A stretch of DNA of 64,000 nucleotides, taken from the NCBI GenBank assembly GCA_943735955.1, contig OX030967.1, forward strand, positions 2,829,346 to 2,893,345, given 5' to 3'. Position 1 is the stretch's first letter; every line of letters begins with the position of its first letter. Below, in pieces: positions 1 to 19,444 of this stretch. A program made the position numbers and the translations under genes. Under the pieces are notes generated by a model. That model did not search any database. It worked only from the letters and a program-made list of their open reading frames with translations, and had not been told where the DNA came from. The DNA comes from Piscicola geometra (lineage: Eukaryota > Annelida > Clitellata > Hirudinida > Piscicolidae).

Positions 1-729
1 TTTTTTATCAATATTTACTAGTGTTGCTTACAAAAAAAACAGAAAAAGGAAAGCAAAACTCAATTAGAAATTGCAAAACTAGGAAGACTAAAAGTGAGTG
101 GATGGCTTCAACACAAATCCAGTCGCCCTCCGAACGCATTACATCACGTTTTTTATTTCCAGTTTTTACTCAGTTTTTTCTTATTTTTCAATTTATTCTT
201 TTTGCTTTCCATAAACATTTTTTTCCTAATTTTTTTGTTTTTTTTCTGCGTTGGTTTTTCGTTTACTTAAGGTTTCAGTTATAATTTGCTTTTCCGTTAC
301 TTGAACGTCAGCAAGTTGGTTTTTGTCTCAAAAGTTTTGAGATTTTTTTCGTTTTGAAAGGTTTTTCAACTTTTAGTTATTCTGCTTACATTTCTTGTTT
401 TTTTCATCAGTGGTTTTAATAATGTTATCAATTTTAATCTTGTTTTGTTTATCGAATTTTTTCTACTTTTTATAATATATTTCAGACGTTTTTGTCGATT
501 CAGATTTGTTCGTTTGCAAAATACTTTTTCGTTTTTTTCTGGCAGCAATAAAACGTGATGAAGGAAAGGAAAACTTGGAAAATGCTGTGAAAAAAAAACA
601 TAAAAAGTAATCAATGCTCGCCCCGCATACAAATTGCGTTTTTTTGTCTTATACACAAAGTACATTACGAAACGAAATGTAATAAGACATATACAAATAA
701 AGCGGATTGACATACAACTAGAACGCCTG

Positions 730-730
<1 letters not shown>
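1..730. other. AT-rich unique sequence, nothing recognised
   Basis: T-rich runs on the plus strand with no conserved frame or clear repeat. Small frames here are unconvincing. Confidence 0.5.
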
Positions 731-900
<170 letters not shown>

Positions 901-907
901 TAACACA

Positions 908-1660
908 CTGTTAAATGGGTGGATAGATAGATGAATGAATGAATAGATAAATGAATAGATTTATACATGGAAGGATTGATGGATAGATGGAGAGGTGTAT
1001 GGATGGATAGATGGAGAGGTGCATGGATGGATAGATGGAGAGGATAGTTTAAAAGAATATAATAAAATTTGCATTGATGGATAGAATGTTTGGTTAACGG
1101 TCGTTTGTTCAATGGATAAATCATTGTGTGAACGGGTTAGGGAATTAATAAATGGTTGGTGGATGCAGGGGGCACTGAATGGACGGGTGGGAGAGAAAAC
1201 GGATTTAATTAGAAGGGATGTTTATGCGCGGAATCGTTGGCGAGTTGACGAGGTAAAGAAGAAGGATGAGGAATATTGAATCTTGCAATTTAACAATCGT
1301 TTTTAACTTTCGTTTTTATAAAGGTTGTAGATTAACCAATTCATTCATTCTTCCATCCATCCATCCATCCATCCAACTATACATCCATTTTATTTTACAT
1401 TCATGCTCGTTTTAATGCATCCATCTATTCATCCATCTATCCTACCATTCATCCATCCACCCATCCATCCACACATCCATTCATTTTCCAGCCATTAATC
1501 TATTTTCCAGCCTTCTATGCATCCATTCATCCATCCATCCATCCATCCATCCATCCATCCATCCACACATCCATCCATCTACACATCCATCCATCCATCC
1601 ATTTATTTCTCAACTTTCTTATTCCTTCATTCATTCATTCACTTCCTTTTCCATTCAGGA
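908..1660. repeat. Degenerate GGAT / CATC tetranucleotide patches
   Basis: Positions 920-1140 are GATGGATAGATGGA words, with a GGAGAGGTGYATGGATGGAT unit three times near 990-1040. Positions 1345-1610 are CATCCATCCATC. Unique sequence at about 1140-1335 separates them. Confidence 0.85.
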
Positions 1661-1725
1661 CGCTGTAACACGATCCAGAATAGATTGAAAAGTATACTAA
1701 GCACACAGTTCTGTATTCATTGAAA

Positions 1726-1786
1726 GATGGTGGTGATGGTGATGATGATGATGATGATGATGATGAGGATGATGAAGGTGATGATG

Positions 1787-1818
<32 letters not shown>

Positions 1819-1897
1819 GGTGATGATGATGATGATGAGGGTGATGATGGTGATGATGATGATGATGATGATGATGAGGATGATGAAGGTGATGATG

Positions 1898-1929
<32 letters not shown>

Positions 1930-2205
1930 GGTGATGATGATGATGATGAGGGTGATGATGGTGATGATGATGATGATGAGGGTGATGATGATGATGGTGA
2001 TAATGATGAGGGTGATGAGGATGATGGTAATGATGAGGTTGAGAATGATGCTGATGATGATGGTGATGATGATGGTGATGATGATGATGATGATGATGGT
2101 GATGATGAGGGTGATGAGGGTGGTGATGGGGATGATGATGATGATGATGATGATAAGAATGATTATGATGATGATGTTTCTGGTGGTGTTGGTAGTTGTG
2201 ATGAT
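1726..2205. repeat. (GAT)n array with 111-bp higher-order duplication
   Basis: A degenerate GAT/GGT/GAG trinucleotide array. The pattern of variants from about 1765 to 1875 repeats once with a 111-bp shift. Long poly-Asp, poly-Met and poly-His frames here are artefacts. Confidence 0.92.
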
Positions 2206-2804
2206 TGAAATAATATCTTTGAAGTAAAAAATTCCAAAACAAGTTTAGAAATGGCTGTGTAGAAGTTGTAAAAAATTGTGAAAAAGAGGCTAGAGTATGG
2301 AAGAATAAATGATGTATGAATGAATGGTAAGTTGAAAAAGATTGATAAATAGATAGATGTGTGGATGAATGAATAGATAGATAAACGAATGACAGAACAG
2401 ATAGATTGATTAATTAATTCATAATTAATTGATAAAGGATTAAAGAATAGAGGCAGGATGGATGGAATAATGGATATTAAATGTAGTTAAAAAGGATTTT
2501 AAAGAATAGGAAAAAAAGATGGATGTGAAGATTGATAATGAACCACAATAATATCATCAAAAACAATTTTATAATAATATGAATACTTATTATTTTTCAA
2601 TTGTTATCACTATCATTTTTATTTTTATTATTTATTTTTTTCTTGCTGTATTCAGCTTTTTGAACCCAGCAAAGAATGGCCACCACCTATGATTGAAGTA
2701 ACTAATGATATTTGGCGGGAAATAAATTATTTGAAAAGCGAGAGAAGGAGTGAGGGGAGGTTTGAAATAGAAGAGAATGATAAGATGGAAGTGGTTGTTG
2801 GTGT

Positions 2805-2853
2805 AGTAGTAGTGGTATAGTAGAAGGAGTAGTAGTAGTAGTAGTGGTAGTAT

Positions 2854-2946
<93 letters not shown>

Positions 2947-2970
2947 TAGTAGTAGTAGTAGTAGCAGCAT
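2805..2970. repeat. (AGT)n microsatellite
   Basis: AGTAGTAGT with GGT and ATT interruptions. Confidence 0.95.
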
Positions 2971-2971
2971 G

Positions 2972-3450
2972 AGAGTTGTGTTAGAAGAGAAGTGAGGTTG
3001 TGAAGGCGAGTGTGAAGGGATAAGAATGAATGGCAGAATTTATGTGGCGCTTGTTTTGTCGAGCTGAAGTGTTGTGCGCTTCTTGTAATTTATCGACTTC
3101 TTCACTTAAAGTTCTCTTCAGATTTACTCTCAAATAAATAACTTGTTCTTTCAACACTCAATACCATATGGGAGTTTTGTTGCAGTCACCATTTTGTTCA
3201 ACTCTACAGTTGGAAAGTTGTTGTTATTACTCAAACGTTTATAACTGATGCAACAGTAACTGATGAAAGTTGCAACAATAACTGTAACTGTTGCATCGAT
3301 CATCTGTTCTTGCTTCCTGTTGCTTCTGCTGTTGCTAAGAGACCATCTTTCAATGCGTTTGCCCATGCGACGTAACCCTGTCAGACATACAAAGCTCTGT
3401 GTAGCCCCAGGCATCCATCCTCTTCTCCAATAAGTTTACATCTTGCAGAA
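2972..3450. other. Unique sequence, possible but unsupported minus-strand frame
   Basis: A minus frame reads LRRMGKRIERWSLSNSRSNR near 3300-3375 and looks somewhat protein-like, but it has no convincing splice borders or homology I know. Confidence 0.3.
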
Positions 3451-3452
3451 CC

Positions 3453-3969
<517 letters not shown>

Positions 3970-3970
<1 letters not shown>

Positions 3971-6335
3971 ATAGGTTTGCATGTGTGTGCGTATTCATTA
4001 GACAGTAACATATGCTAAATTCTGGTAGAAAATTTAAATTTAAAATCGAAGTGAGAAACTGGTTTGTTGTTTTGCCGTCGTTCTGTTTTGTGCGATGTTG
4101 TGTGTAGGTTTCAGTCGTTGCATCCACAGTATTTTTTTGTGATTAGCCGCTTTGTTTGTTCAAATCTCTCTGCCTGGAAAGAGAGTCGCAAGCACCAGAT
4201 AGTTTATTTTAATTTTAAATATTAAATTAAGTTCGAAATAAAAATGGAACTCAATGTTAAATCAAATTTTATTTTGTGTTTTCCAATTTAAAGGCATTTA
4301 ATTGGAGATGGTAATCAATGGCGTTGGCTTAGTTTGCCCGCTTGCACTTTAGGACTCAGACAAAGCTGCGTTTCACACTAAAACCCCTTTTTAAATTCTT
4401 TATTTCGCGCTTGGGTATTTTTCAGTGTTGATTAGATGAAATACTTTTGTGGATGAAAAGTTGTGTACAGGCGCATCACTCAGCTGTTGGTGGGTTATTT
4501 GTGAATAGGGTTGGGATTAGGGTCGTAATGTTTTTCAACTCCGTTTTCGGCCATTCAAGTGAATTTTTTGTTGATGCTGTTTAAATTTCAGCCACAGAAG
4601 GCTCAAACTTTTTTTAAAGATTGGTGGTGGGTTTGTGTGTGGGAAGATGATGGAACTGTAATCATGCGGTGGTGAGATGGTGGTGAGGTGGTGGTGATAT
4701 TTTGGTGTGATATGAAGGAGAAATAAGAAGGGACTGGTTGGGTTTCGTGATGTGTAGAAAGACGCACAACATATTTTGTATAATTATTGAAATTATTTTA
4801 AAACTACAAAATTCTTAACCGTTTAAAAAGCTTCAGAGAAAAAAGACTTAGAATCACTAGAAGAACAAGTTTAGTCGTTTAGTCCTTGAGTTGAACCCTT
4901 TCGGGTATTTCGGCTTCTAACGTGGCTTTAGTGGAGACGTATTTAAATAATGGTTTTATTATTATGTTATAATATTAATAATGAAGAATAAAAGTTATAA
5001 ATCTAAAAAGCCATAAATCAAATCTTGATAACAAAATCTCAACAATTCCACGCGTTTCAGGCAAGTTGAGATGCGACACTGTTGCAAAAATGTGACGTCA
5101 CTGAAATCTCCCCTAAGCCTTTTTCCTCTCGTTTTTTCGTTCAGTTTTAAGTCTATTTAAAATAAAGTTTTTCAAGTTTGTTTTTCTATATTTTTTAATG
5201 AAAAATTCTGTTTTTTGTTGTTTTGGTTTCATGTATTCTTTTGTTTTTTATGATCCACTTAAATTGATGGATTTAAATATTCGACAAAAGTAAACATCTT
5301 TTTTTTCTATTTATTTTTCTACTTCAATACAACAGACCCTCTTTACCGACATAAAAATGTTTCTTTGATCTTCTCTTTTTCAATAAAATGATTTTAAATT
5401 CTAAAATATAATTACTTTCACATCAAACAAAGTGTTTCAATTTTAAATTTAGGAATTTACAGTTTAATTTTTCTAGAATATTTTTTGAGTATTTGATAAT
5501 TTTGAACATCATTTTAGTTTGTTATTCCACTTATCCCCCTCCTCTCTCTCAAATCCTCCCCTACTCCATCTAAAATCTTCTCCACCCTTTCTACGTTTCT
5601 CCACCTACAATGAATTCAAGTTGTTCCTTCATTCCGTAACCAGCCATCACCACACGCAGCTTCTTTGCCACCATGCACCCCAGCTATCGATACTACAACC
5701 ACCATCATTTCCTCTCTTCCTCTACACACAAACATCCTTCTCAATTAATGGAACTCAAGTTTATGATACTTTTTCCTTCCTTAATTCTCTCCTATTTCTT
5801 TCTTTTGTCATTTTTTTCTTCCGCATCTTTCTCTTCATTTCCATTCTTACTCCTCTTTCTTTTTTATTCATCCTTTCCTTCCTCTGACAGTTTGCTTCCA
5901 TCTATTTCCTTCATTGGTAACTACCATAATTATTTTTATTCTTAATACTTATCTTATTTTTTTACTCATTATTTTTTATTGTTAAATAATTATTTTTTGA
6001 ATAAATCATAATAATTGTTTTTAAATTATTATTATTGTTTATTATTAAATCATTATTTCTTTTCATCAAATCCCCATTTATTTGTATTAAATCCCTATTT
6101 TTTACATAATTCTTTCTTTTAATTAAACCACTATTTCTTATCATAAAATCATTAATTCTTATTATTAAATCCTTACTTATTTTTATTAAATCATTATTCG
6201 TTTTATTAGAAAGTTATTCATTCTTATTTCATCCTTTTTTATTTATTCAATCAATATTTTTATATATTTTCTATTATTCCTATTATTCTTTTTATTTTTT
6301 TTACTTTTGTTATTTTTATCAACATTATTATTCTT
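3970..6335. other. AT-rich intergenic sequence
   Basis: Unique AT-rich sequence without a supported gene. Positions 5930-6335 are T/A-rich with recurring TTATTATTAAATCATTATT-like words. A pyrimidine-rich frame at 5519-5945 is composition-driven. Confidence 0.6.
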
Positions 6336-6338
6336 GTT

Positions 6339-6459
6339 TTATTTTTTCATTTCTAATTTTATTTCGTCGTGAAGTCTCTGACGCGTGCAGAGGCGAGAGC
6401 GGAGCATATTGCGTTCAAGATATCGAGGTTGCCAGCGGCGCTGAAGCTCGTAATATCCT
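6339..6459 (-). CDS. Candidate terminal exon with basic tail
   Basis: Encodes GYYELQRRWQPRYLERNMLR, SRLCTRQRLHDEIKLEMKK and TAA. The TAA overlaps an AATAAA poly(A) hexamer on the minus strand. The codon mix is unlike the flanking CTCC repeat and AT-rich sequence. It could be the cytoplasmic end of the lectin/CUB gene or belong to another gene. The acceptor (AG at 6460-6461 or two bases lower) lacks a pyrimidine tract, and the frame also continues into the G-rich repeat. Confidence 0.4.
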
Positions 6460-6469
6460 CTTACACTAA

Positions 6470-6670
6470 CCCTCTTCCTCCCCCCTCCTCCCTCCTCTTC
6501 CCCCCTCCTCCCTCCTCCTCCCCCCTTCTCCCTCCTCCTCCTTCCTCCTCCCTCCTCCTTCCTCCTCCTTCCTCCTCCCCCCTCTTCTCCCCTCCTCCTC
6601 CCTCCTCCCCCCTCTTCTCCCCTCCTCCCCCTTCCTCCACCCTCCTCCTCCCTCCTCCCCCCTTCTCTCG
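6470..6670. repeat. CTCC/CCTCCT polypyrimidine tract
   Basis: About 200 bases of almost pure C/T on the plus strand, directly beside the candidate terminal exon. Confidence 0.93.
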
Positions 6671-6789
6671 TACCTCCCCATACTTCTCTCCTCATCTCCC
6701 CAATCCTTTCCACCCTTTCTCACACCATACCGTTGCATTTCATCTTTCACCATTCCCTTCCAAGCACGCCCTCCTAACCACGTTTTTCT

Positions 6790-7232
6790 CAACCATACTC
6801 AACCATACTTAGCCATACTCAACCATAATCAACCATACTCAACCATACTCAACCATACTTAACCATACTCAACCATACTCAACCATACTTAACCATACTC
6901 AACCATACTCAACCATACTTAACCATACTCAACCATACTCAACCATACTCAACCATACTTAACCATACTCAACCATACTCAACCATACTCAACCATACTC
7001 AACCATACCCAACCAAACTCAACCATACTTAACCATACTTAACCATACTCAACCATACTCAACCATACTCAACCATACTTAACCATACTCAACCATACTC
7101 AACCATACTCAACCATACTTAACCATACTCAACCATACTCAACCATACTCAACCATACCCAACCAAACTCAACCATACTCAACCATACTTAACCATACTC
7201 AACCATACTCAGCCATACTCAACCATACTCAC
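6790..7232. repeat. Decanucleotide array AACCATACTC
   Basis: About 44 copies of AACCATACTC/AACCATACTT in strict 10-bp register, with rare CCCAACCAAA and AGCC variants. Confidence 0.97.
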
Positions 7233-7234
7233 AA

Positions 7235-8110
7235 AAGCAGAACCCTTGTGTATAGAAATACCGAAATAGACGTAGCGCTGTCAATCGAAATGGGACTCAA
7301 TTAATACCTCTTAGCACTAAACCTTTCGATGGCTTACTGCCTATTCCAAACCACAATTCATGCAGCCTACCTCACCACACGGACCATACTAAATCTCACT
7401 AAAACCACGATGCTACCATTTCATATCGCATCATGAAACACATTCTTTAAACTTTTTCTTCCATGTACCTGACGCTGCAGAGACCTACCCTACTGCACGA
7501 TCAGGGCATTATCCATGAGATGCTTCTACATCCCGTGTGTTCCTTCTTCACTTTTGAACACTTTGGTAGTTTTAAAGTTTTTGAAAATCTTGAAAAACGT
7601 TCTGATGTGTTTTCATTATACTATTCACCAAAAATACATTGCAATGCAATAAATGGATGGATGGAAAGATGAATGGATAGATGAGAGAGTGAATGACAGA
7701 ATAGATGGATGGATAGATGAGAGAGTGAATGACAGAACAGAAGGATGGATGAAAGAAAATATTAATAAATAAAGAGATAGATGGATGGAAAGATGAGATA
7801 GAGAGATAGAAAATGGAATGGAAGGGAGGGAGGGGATGCACTGGAAAGATGTTGATAAGTCTTCCTGCATGCGACCATGGTGGTGGTGGTGGTGCATTGT
7901 GGGAGGGATGAATGAAAAGAATAAAAGAAAAAGAAAAAAATAAATTTAAATTATTTATTTCTTTATTTGAATATTTTTTTATTGAACAGCTGCAAAAGTG
8001 TTTATATGCGAATGGAGAGCCAATTTTGTTTAAAATTAAGAATTAAAACTAAAATTGAGGACATAAACAAGAAATTATTGTTCAACTTTTAAATAAAAGT
8101 TTGAAGCTAC
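7235..8110. other. Unique sequence with a GGATGGA/GATGAGAGAGTGAATGACAG patch
   Basis: Positions 7235-7640 and 7840-8110 are unique with no supported gene. Positions 7655-7800 carry GGATGGATAGATGAGAGAGT-type units. Confidence 0.6.
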
Positions 8111-8119
8111 TAATAAATA

Positions 8120-8435
<316 letters not shown>

Positions 8436-8759
8436 TTGAAAGTAGAGTAGGAAATGCGGCAAGGAAGGATGGTGGTGGAGGTAAATGGTAATGGTGGAAG
8501 AGTCAAAAATAAAAAATGACGGATGTTGATGATGATGATTTTTTGAAACTGATGATGATGATGATGATGATGATGATGGTTGAAAGGGGAGAAGAGGGTG
8601 GTGGTGGGAGGGGTAACGGTATGTCAGAAGCACATCAAGACCCTTGTTCATTCTTGGCCACTTTCGTTTGCTATCATCATCATCACCATTATTACTTGCA
8701 TCATCATTTTCCAAAAAACTGAAAACATTTGTTTTCAAACTGCCTTTTATAGCCATGTG

Positions 8760-8797
<38 letters not shown>

Positions 8798-9595
8798 AAT
8801 CATCATCATCATCATCATCGTCAACATCATCGTCACATAAGATTAAACCCATTTTTACACCTCTAATATTTCTTCTTACACCATCACCATCACCCCCAAC
8901 ATCATCATCATCATTATCATCATCACCATCACCATCATCATCATCATCAATTGTAACAAATCCAACGACGTGGCAATTCTTTGGAGTTTGTTTATTTTTG
9001 ATTATGACGTTATTCAAGGAGTGTATCTTTGGTGCTGAGTGACGTGTTGTTTTGATTTGGTTTTTGCTCCGCCGTTTAATGTTGTTGTTGTTGTTTTTGT
9101 GATTGTTTTTGTTGTAGTTGGGTTTGTTGTTGTTGTCGTTGTGTTTGTTGTAGTAGTTGTCATAGTAATTGTTATACTTTTTGTAGTTGTTTTGGTATCT
9201 TGTGACGTCATGTGAAATTGAGTCATTGATTAACTTACTTCCTATTTTTGTGGTAGAAGTTGATGTTTTCAACTTTGACACATGCTTTGTGGTAGTAATA
9301 GTTGTGGTTGCTGTTTTAGCTGCAGTGGTTGTTGTAGTAGTTGTATACATATGAGCACTTGTTGAGAATGTTGTTTGTGTTGTTATTGAGGTTGTATTCG
9401 TTTTTCGTGTGCTTGAGTCGTTGTAGTTGGGAAGTGTTGTTGCCGTTGTAGCTTTAGTTGCTCGTAGCTTTGATAGAACCGCTTTGTTAATTTGTGTAGG
9501 TAATGACGATGATGATAGGGGTGATGTAGATGATGAGGATGGTGAGGATGAGGATGATGATGATGACGATGATGATGGGGGTGATGTAGATGATG

Positions 9596-9644
<49 letters not shown>

Positions 9645-9896
9645 CGACGATGATGATGATGATGAATGAACATTCTCTCTCATTCCACTCAAAGCAAGAG
9701 GGACATAGGCAACAACTTCTTTAGCAGTTTCACTTAATGATTTGATGGTGGGTACAGCAGCAACAACAGCTTCAGTAACATCATAATCATCACCATGGTT
9801 ACTCCATTCTTCCTTCCATCTAGTTAACGTTTCTTCCTCTTCCCATAGCAACCTCCTCCCCCTTCTTTTCATCCTCTTCATCCCTCCATCACTCAC
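8436..9896 (-). CDS. Possible extension of the CUB exon: Ser/Thr/Asn/Asp-rich linker
   Basis: The frame from the CUB exon remains open to the (CA)n tract. It contains pieces that look coding (WEEEETLTRWKEEWSNHG, SLSETAKEVVAYVPLALSGM, TQINKAVLSKLRATK, MAIKGSLKTNVFSFLEND) between poly-Ser, Thr-rich, Asn/Lys/Tyr-rich and poly-Asp stretches. A mucin-like linker in a cell-surface protein would be plausible. Against it, a strong GTGAGT donor stands at the start, and the low-complexity tracts are ordinary GAT, AAC and ACA microsatellites. Confidence 0.35.
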
Positions 9897-15081
<5,185 letters not shown>

Positions 15082-15084
15082 CTG

Positions 15085-15255
15085 TGATGGGTGGAAGAGG
15101 GGAAGGAGGTGGAGGAGGTGGAGGAGGTAGAAGAGGTGGAGGAGGTGGAGGAGGTGAAGAAAGTGGAATAAGTGTAAGAAGGGGTGGGAGGGGTGGAGGG
15201 AGTGGAGGGGGTGGGAGGAGTGGAGGGAGTGGAGGGGGTAGAGGGGGTAGAAGAG
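15085..15255. repeat. GGAGGTGGA/GGGAGTGGA tract beside the lectin acceptor
   Basis: On the transcribed strand this is a CCTCCAC-rich pyrimidine tract leading into the ATCACAG acceptor. Confidence 0.85.
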
Positions 15256-17590
15256 ATGGAGGAGTTGGAAAAATAAAAGATAATCGAAAAAGATGGTGAC
15301 CGGCTGGATGTGGGTTGTTGTTGGGATGATGCTGAGGAGGGAAAGGTTGGAAGAAAATGAGAATTTTGAATGAAGATTAATGCCGAGGTGCTGATGGAAA
15401 GAAAGTGATGAGGATATAGTGATGGAGAATGCTTGCTTATTCGAATAAGTCTATAACTCTTCATTACAAATTACTCGTTTATTTACCAAACTGTTGCCCG
15501 TGTTTTATTTATGTGTTAGTGTGTGTGAAATGTGTTTGTAGTGTGTTTATTTTTAATAAAATGTGTTTGTAGAGTTTTTATTTTGTGTTGTTATGTGTTT
15601 TTTACTTTTTTATTTTGTGTGTTTTTCCATTTTATTCTTTTGCATGTAAAGATTTCTTGTACGCGGTTAGTTGTGTCTTTTGTTACGCATGATTAATGAG
15701 GTTTTCTGTGTTTTTAACATTTAAGTGTATGTGTTTACTGTGTGTTTATGTGCATGTTGGTATGTGTTCAATGTGTGCGTGTGTGTATTTTTTTATGTGC
15801 ATGCGTGTATATGTGCGTGCGTGTCCAGTGTGATCTAATATGTCATTGACAGGGATGTCTGGTCAAGTGAGATAATGATTTTCAAAAGGACGACTTCTTT
15901 TAGAAATGGTGGAAGGGTTTTTGCAATGGAGCTCCAGATATAGCATGTTAGTTCTCGATGTCCACTGGGTGTGCATTGTTGCGAAACATTGTAGTTTGCG
16001 GGTTGGTATGGGGGGTGTATGGGGGTTGGAAGGATGATGGGTGAGTGGTGTGTGAGTGGGGTAGTATTGGTTAGAGTTGGATAGCTGGTGAGTGGGTTTG
16101 TTGGTTGGATGGTTTGTTGGTTGGTTGATTGGTGGGTTTAGGCGGACAATGGTTTTGGGAATGGCTGGTTGGATGGTTGGCGGAAGATAGGCTGGTGGAA
16201 TTCAACGTGAATTTGGAAACTGTAGTTGTGAAAAACTAAAAAAATCAAAATAAATGAATTCGAGTTTTTCTAATGGTAAAAGAAAAAAAAGAAAAATTGA
16301 TGGGGGGGGGGGGGGGGGGAATGAGGGATGAGTGAATGAACAATTGGATGAGTGAGGGATGAATGAATGAGTGGGGAATGAGTGGGGGATGAATGAATGA
16401 GTGGGGGATGAGTGAATGAACAAATGGATGAATGAGGGATGAGTGAATGAGAAAGCTTTTTCATGTTTAGAGGGCTAATGGGGCATATAGTGCTTAGATA
16501 AGACGCCAAGATGGATGGCTACATCGTATGTCAAGGAAGAATGAAAGATGGATCGGAGGGAGGAGTAGAGGGTGGATGGGGGGGGGGGTGGGAGTGGATG
16601 TTGGATGATAGGAGTAGATGGTGGAAAAAGGGAGTGGATGGTGGATGGAAGAGGGGGCTAAAGGATGGATGGGAAGGAAGAGTGAAAAATGAATAGAAGT
16701 GGAAGAGTGAAACTTAATGAAAATCTAGATAACAACTAAATTGATTGAAAAAATTATTAGGAAACGAAGACTGCTTGAGGGGTCTTTGCAGATGAGGCCA
16801 GTGCTGACAAACTTTCACACACACACAGCGGTTCAATATAGACTTTCTAATGCCTCACAAGCCAGTTATAAATACATTCGTATTTCCATCGGCTTGGAGT
16901 CCAGGGTGGAAATTGGCGGGAAGGGTTGGGTATGTTTGCTTCTTTTCTACATAAGTTTGAACTCTTTTGAAAGACCAAAAAGGATACGGCGAGGGTGTCA
17001 TTTATGAATAATTTCAAACACCCTTTTTTGGTTAATCTTCTAGTTCTCATTTTGAGCCAACTGACTAAAAAAACACAAAGATCTGTGGATAGAAGAGCGT
17101 CACAGCTCCGAAAAGATTTTCACGATTTTCTATAAGAAAGTTGTGCTCGATTTTAGTTTTGCAGTTTCAACCAAGATTCTGGAGTTTGTGTTTATTGCAT
17201 TACATACCATCGAAATGCCGTGTTTTGTATCTATGTGGGTTTTTTTTATTGTGCGCAACTGTATTTAATTGGAATTTACTTTTATTATAACTTATTATAC
17301 ATAAATAGTGACAAATTGTATTTATTTGGAATTTATTATAACTTATTATACTTAAATAGTGACAAATTTTATTTAATTTGAATTTATTATAACTTATTAG
17401 ACAGAAATAGTGACAAATTGTATTTAATTGAATTTTATTTTTCTTATAACTTAGTGCGCGTAAATAGAGACAAAGTGGAAGTATGCAATGACAGAATGAT
17501 GAGAGATGGGACGAAGAAATTGCTGAATTACGGAAGCTGTAAATAGTGGTGGAATGCAAAGAAGTAGAGCAAAAAAAATAAATGCATAGG
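15256..17590. other. Unique sequence with a poly-G run and small GGATGA patches
   Basis: Contains TGTGTTT-rich sequence (15500-15830), a run of about 18 G near 16300, GAATGAATGAGTGGGG words at 16330-16450 and a G-rich GGATGG patch at 16540-16690. No gene is supported. Confidence 0.5.
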
Positions 17591-17599
17591 TAAAAATAT

Positions 17600-18260
17600 G
17601 TGAAAAAAGGATGGATGAATGAATGGATGGATGAATGGGTGGGTGAACGGATGGAAGGATGGATGGATAAATGAATGGATGAATTGGTGAAAGGATAAAT
17701 GAGTGAATTAATGGATGGTTGAATGGCTGAATAGGTGAATTAGTGAATGGCAGGGTGGACGTGTGAGAATGGGAATGAATGGATAAATAAACAGATGGAT
17801 GGACAGTAGAAAATTGAGAGATGGATGATTGTAGAAGTAGGCAATAGAATGAATGGATAAATAGAAAATAGAATGGATGGATGAATGGATAGATAGAGAG
17901 AAAGTAGACTGGATGGATGAATGGATAGATAGGCAATAGAAGAGTGAATGGATGGAAAGATAGGCAGTAGAAAAGTGAATTGATGGATGAATGGATAGAT
18001 AGATAATAAAAGAGTGAACGGATGGATGAATGGATATATAGTAGAAGAGTGAATGGATGGATGAATGGATAGATAGACAGTTTAATGGTAGAAGAATTAT
18101 AATAATATTAACTAATAAATGAATAGATAGAAAGAATATTGATGATGAAAAAACAAATGAACGAATGGATAAGCAAGTAAATGGATAAATAGGCAGATAA
18201 GAAAAATGGATGGCGAGATGAATGGATAGATAGACAAGTAGAAGGATGGATGACAGGATG
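17600..18260. repeat. Irregular GGATGGATGAATGGATAGAT array
   Basis: Degenerate tetranucleotide repeat with interspersed GTGAATGGATG and GGCAATAGAA words. Confidence 0.85.
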
Positions 18261-18264
18261 AGTG

Positions 18265-19010
18265 AGGGGCGGAGGACAAGGGCTGAATTGCGATGAGGAG
18301 TGGATGTTTATGTGTGCATGCTAATGTGGCAGAAGATTGGATGTGTGTGGGTGGGATTTAAAGGGAAGGGAAGAAGATAGTTGGATGGAAAATGGATTAA
18401 TAAATGGATGGGAAGATGGGTGGATGAGTGAGTGGGAAAAACAGATAAGGTTATGATTCATTTAATATAGAAAAATTTCAAAAATTGGAAAGATCTTTTA
18501 TAAATTAAATAGGTAGAAAAAAAATTAGGATGGATTTATAGAAGAAAGAATTGACTTTAAGTAAAATAAATAAAAATAAAATGAAAGTAGGTGAAAAGTG
18601 AACCTAAAAAGTTTTATATATTCAAATATTAAGCGCTACACGAGTACAGGAGAGCACTCAGGAGAAATTAGTAGTGAAGTGACCTGAGATGAATGGCCAT
18701 TTCCCGCCATAAATATTCACTTGGACGCGTCTAGGAGTTGAAACTAGCAAGAAATCCAAAAATAAATAAACTGAGTAAATACTATTATTTTGATATTTTG
18801 ATTAATTTTAATAATTGATAATAAAAATTATAATTAATTTGTTATTAAATGATTGAAATAATCATAATTATTATTATTAATGATTGAAAACTAATCTTAT
18901 CCATACCGATTGAAGAGGGTGGAGGAAGGAGAGAAGGGGCGTGGATGGAGGGATGGAGGAGGAGGAGAAAGAGGAAGAGAATGTCGAGGTGGAAAATTAA
19001 GTTCCTCATC
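18265..19010. other. Unique AT-rich sequence, nothing recognised
   Basis: AT-rich sequence with a small GC-richer stretch at 18640-18750; no supported feature. Confidence 0.5.
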
Positions 19011-19014
19011 TGAG

Positions 19015-19440
19015 TGATGGATAGATGAATTGTGAATGGATGAATGATAGATGGATGAATTGTGAATAAATGAATGATAGATGGATGAATTGTGAATGGA
19101 TGAATGATAGATGGATGAATTGTGAATGAATAAATGATAGATGGATGAATTGTGAATGAATAAATGATAGATGGATGAATTGTGAATAAATGAATGATAG
19201 ATGGATGAATTGTGAATGGATGAATGGATAGATGGATGAATTGTGAATGAATGATAGATGGATGAATTGTGAATGGATGAATGATAGATGGATGAATTGT
19301 GAATGAATAAATGATAGATGGATGAATTGTGAATGGATGAATGATAGATGGATGAATTGTGAATGGATGAATAGAAAGTTTTTGGAGTTGGTGAATGGAT
19401 GAATGGATAGATGGATGATTTTGTGAATAGGTGAATAGAT
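19015..19440. repeat. GATGGATGAATTGTGAATGG (about 30-bp) minisatellite
   Basis: Units contain ATAGATGGATGAATTGTGAA followed by TGGATGAATG or TGAATAAATG; about 13 copies. Confidence 0.93.
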
Positions 19441-19444
19441 GAAT

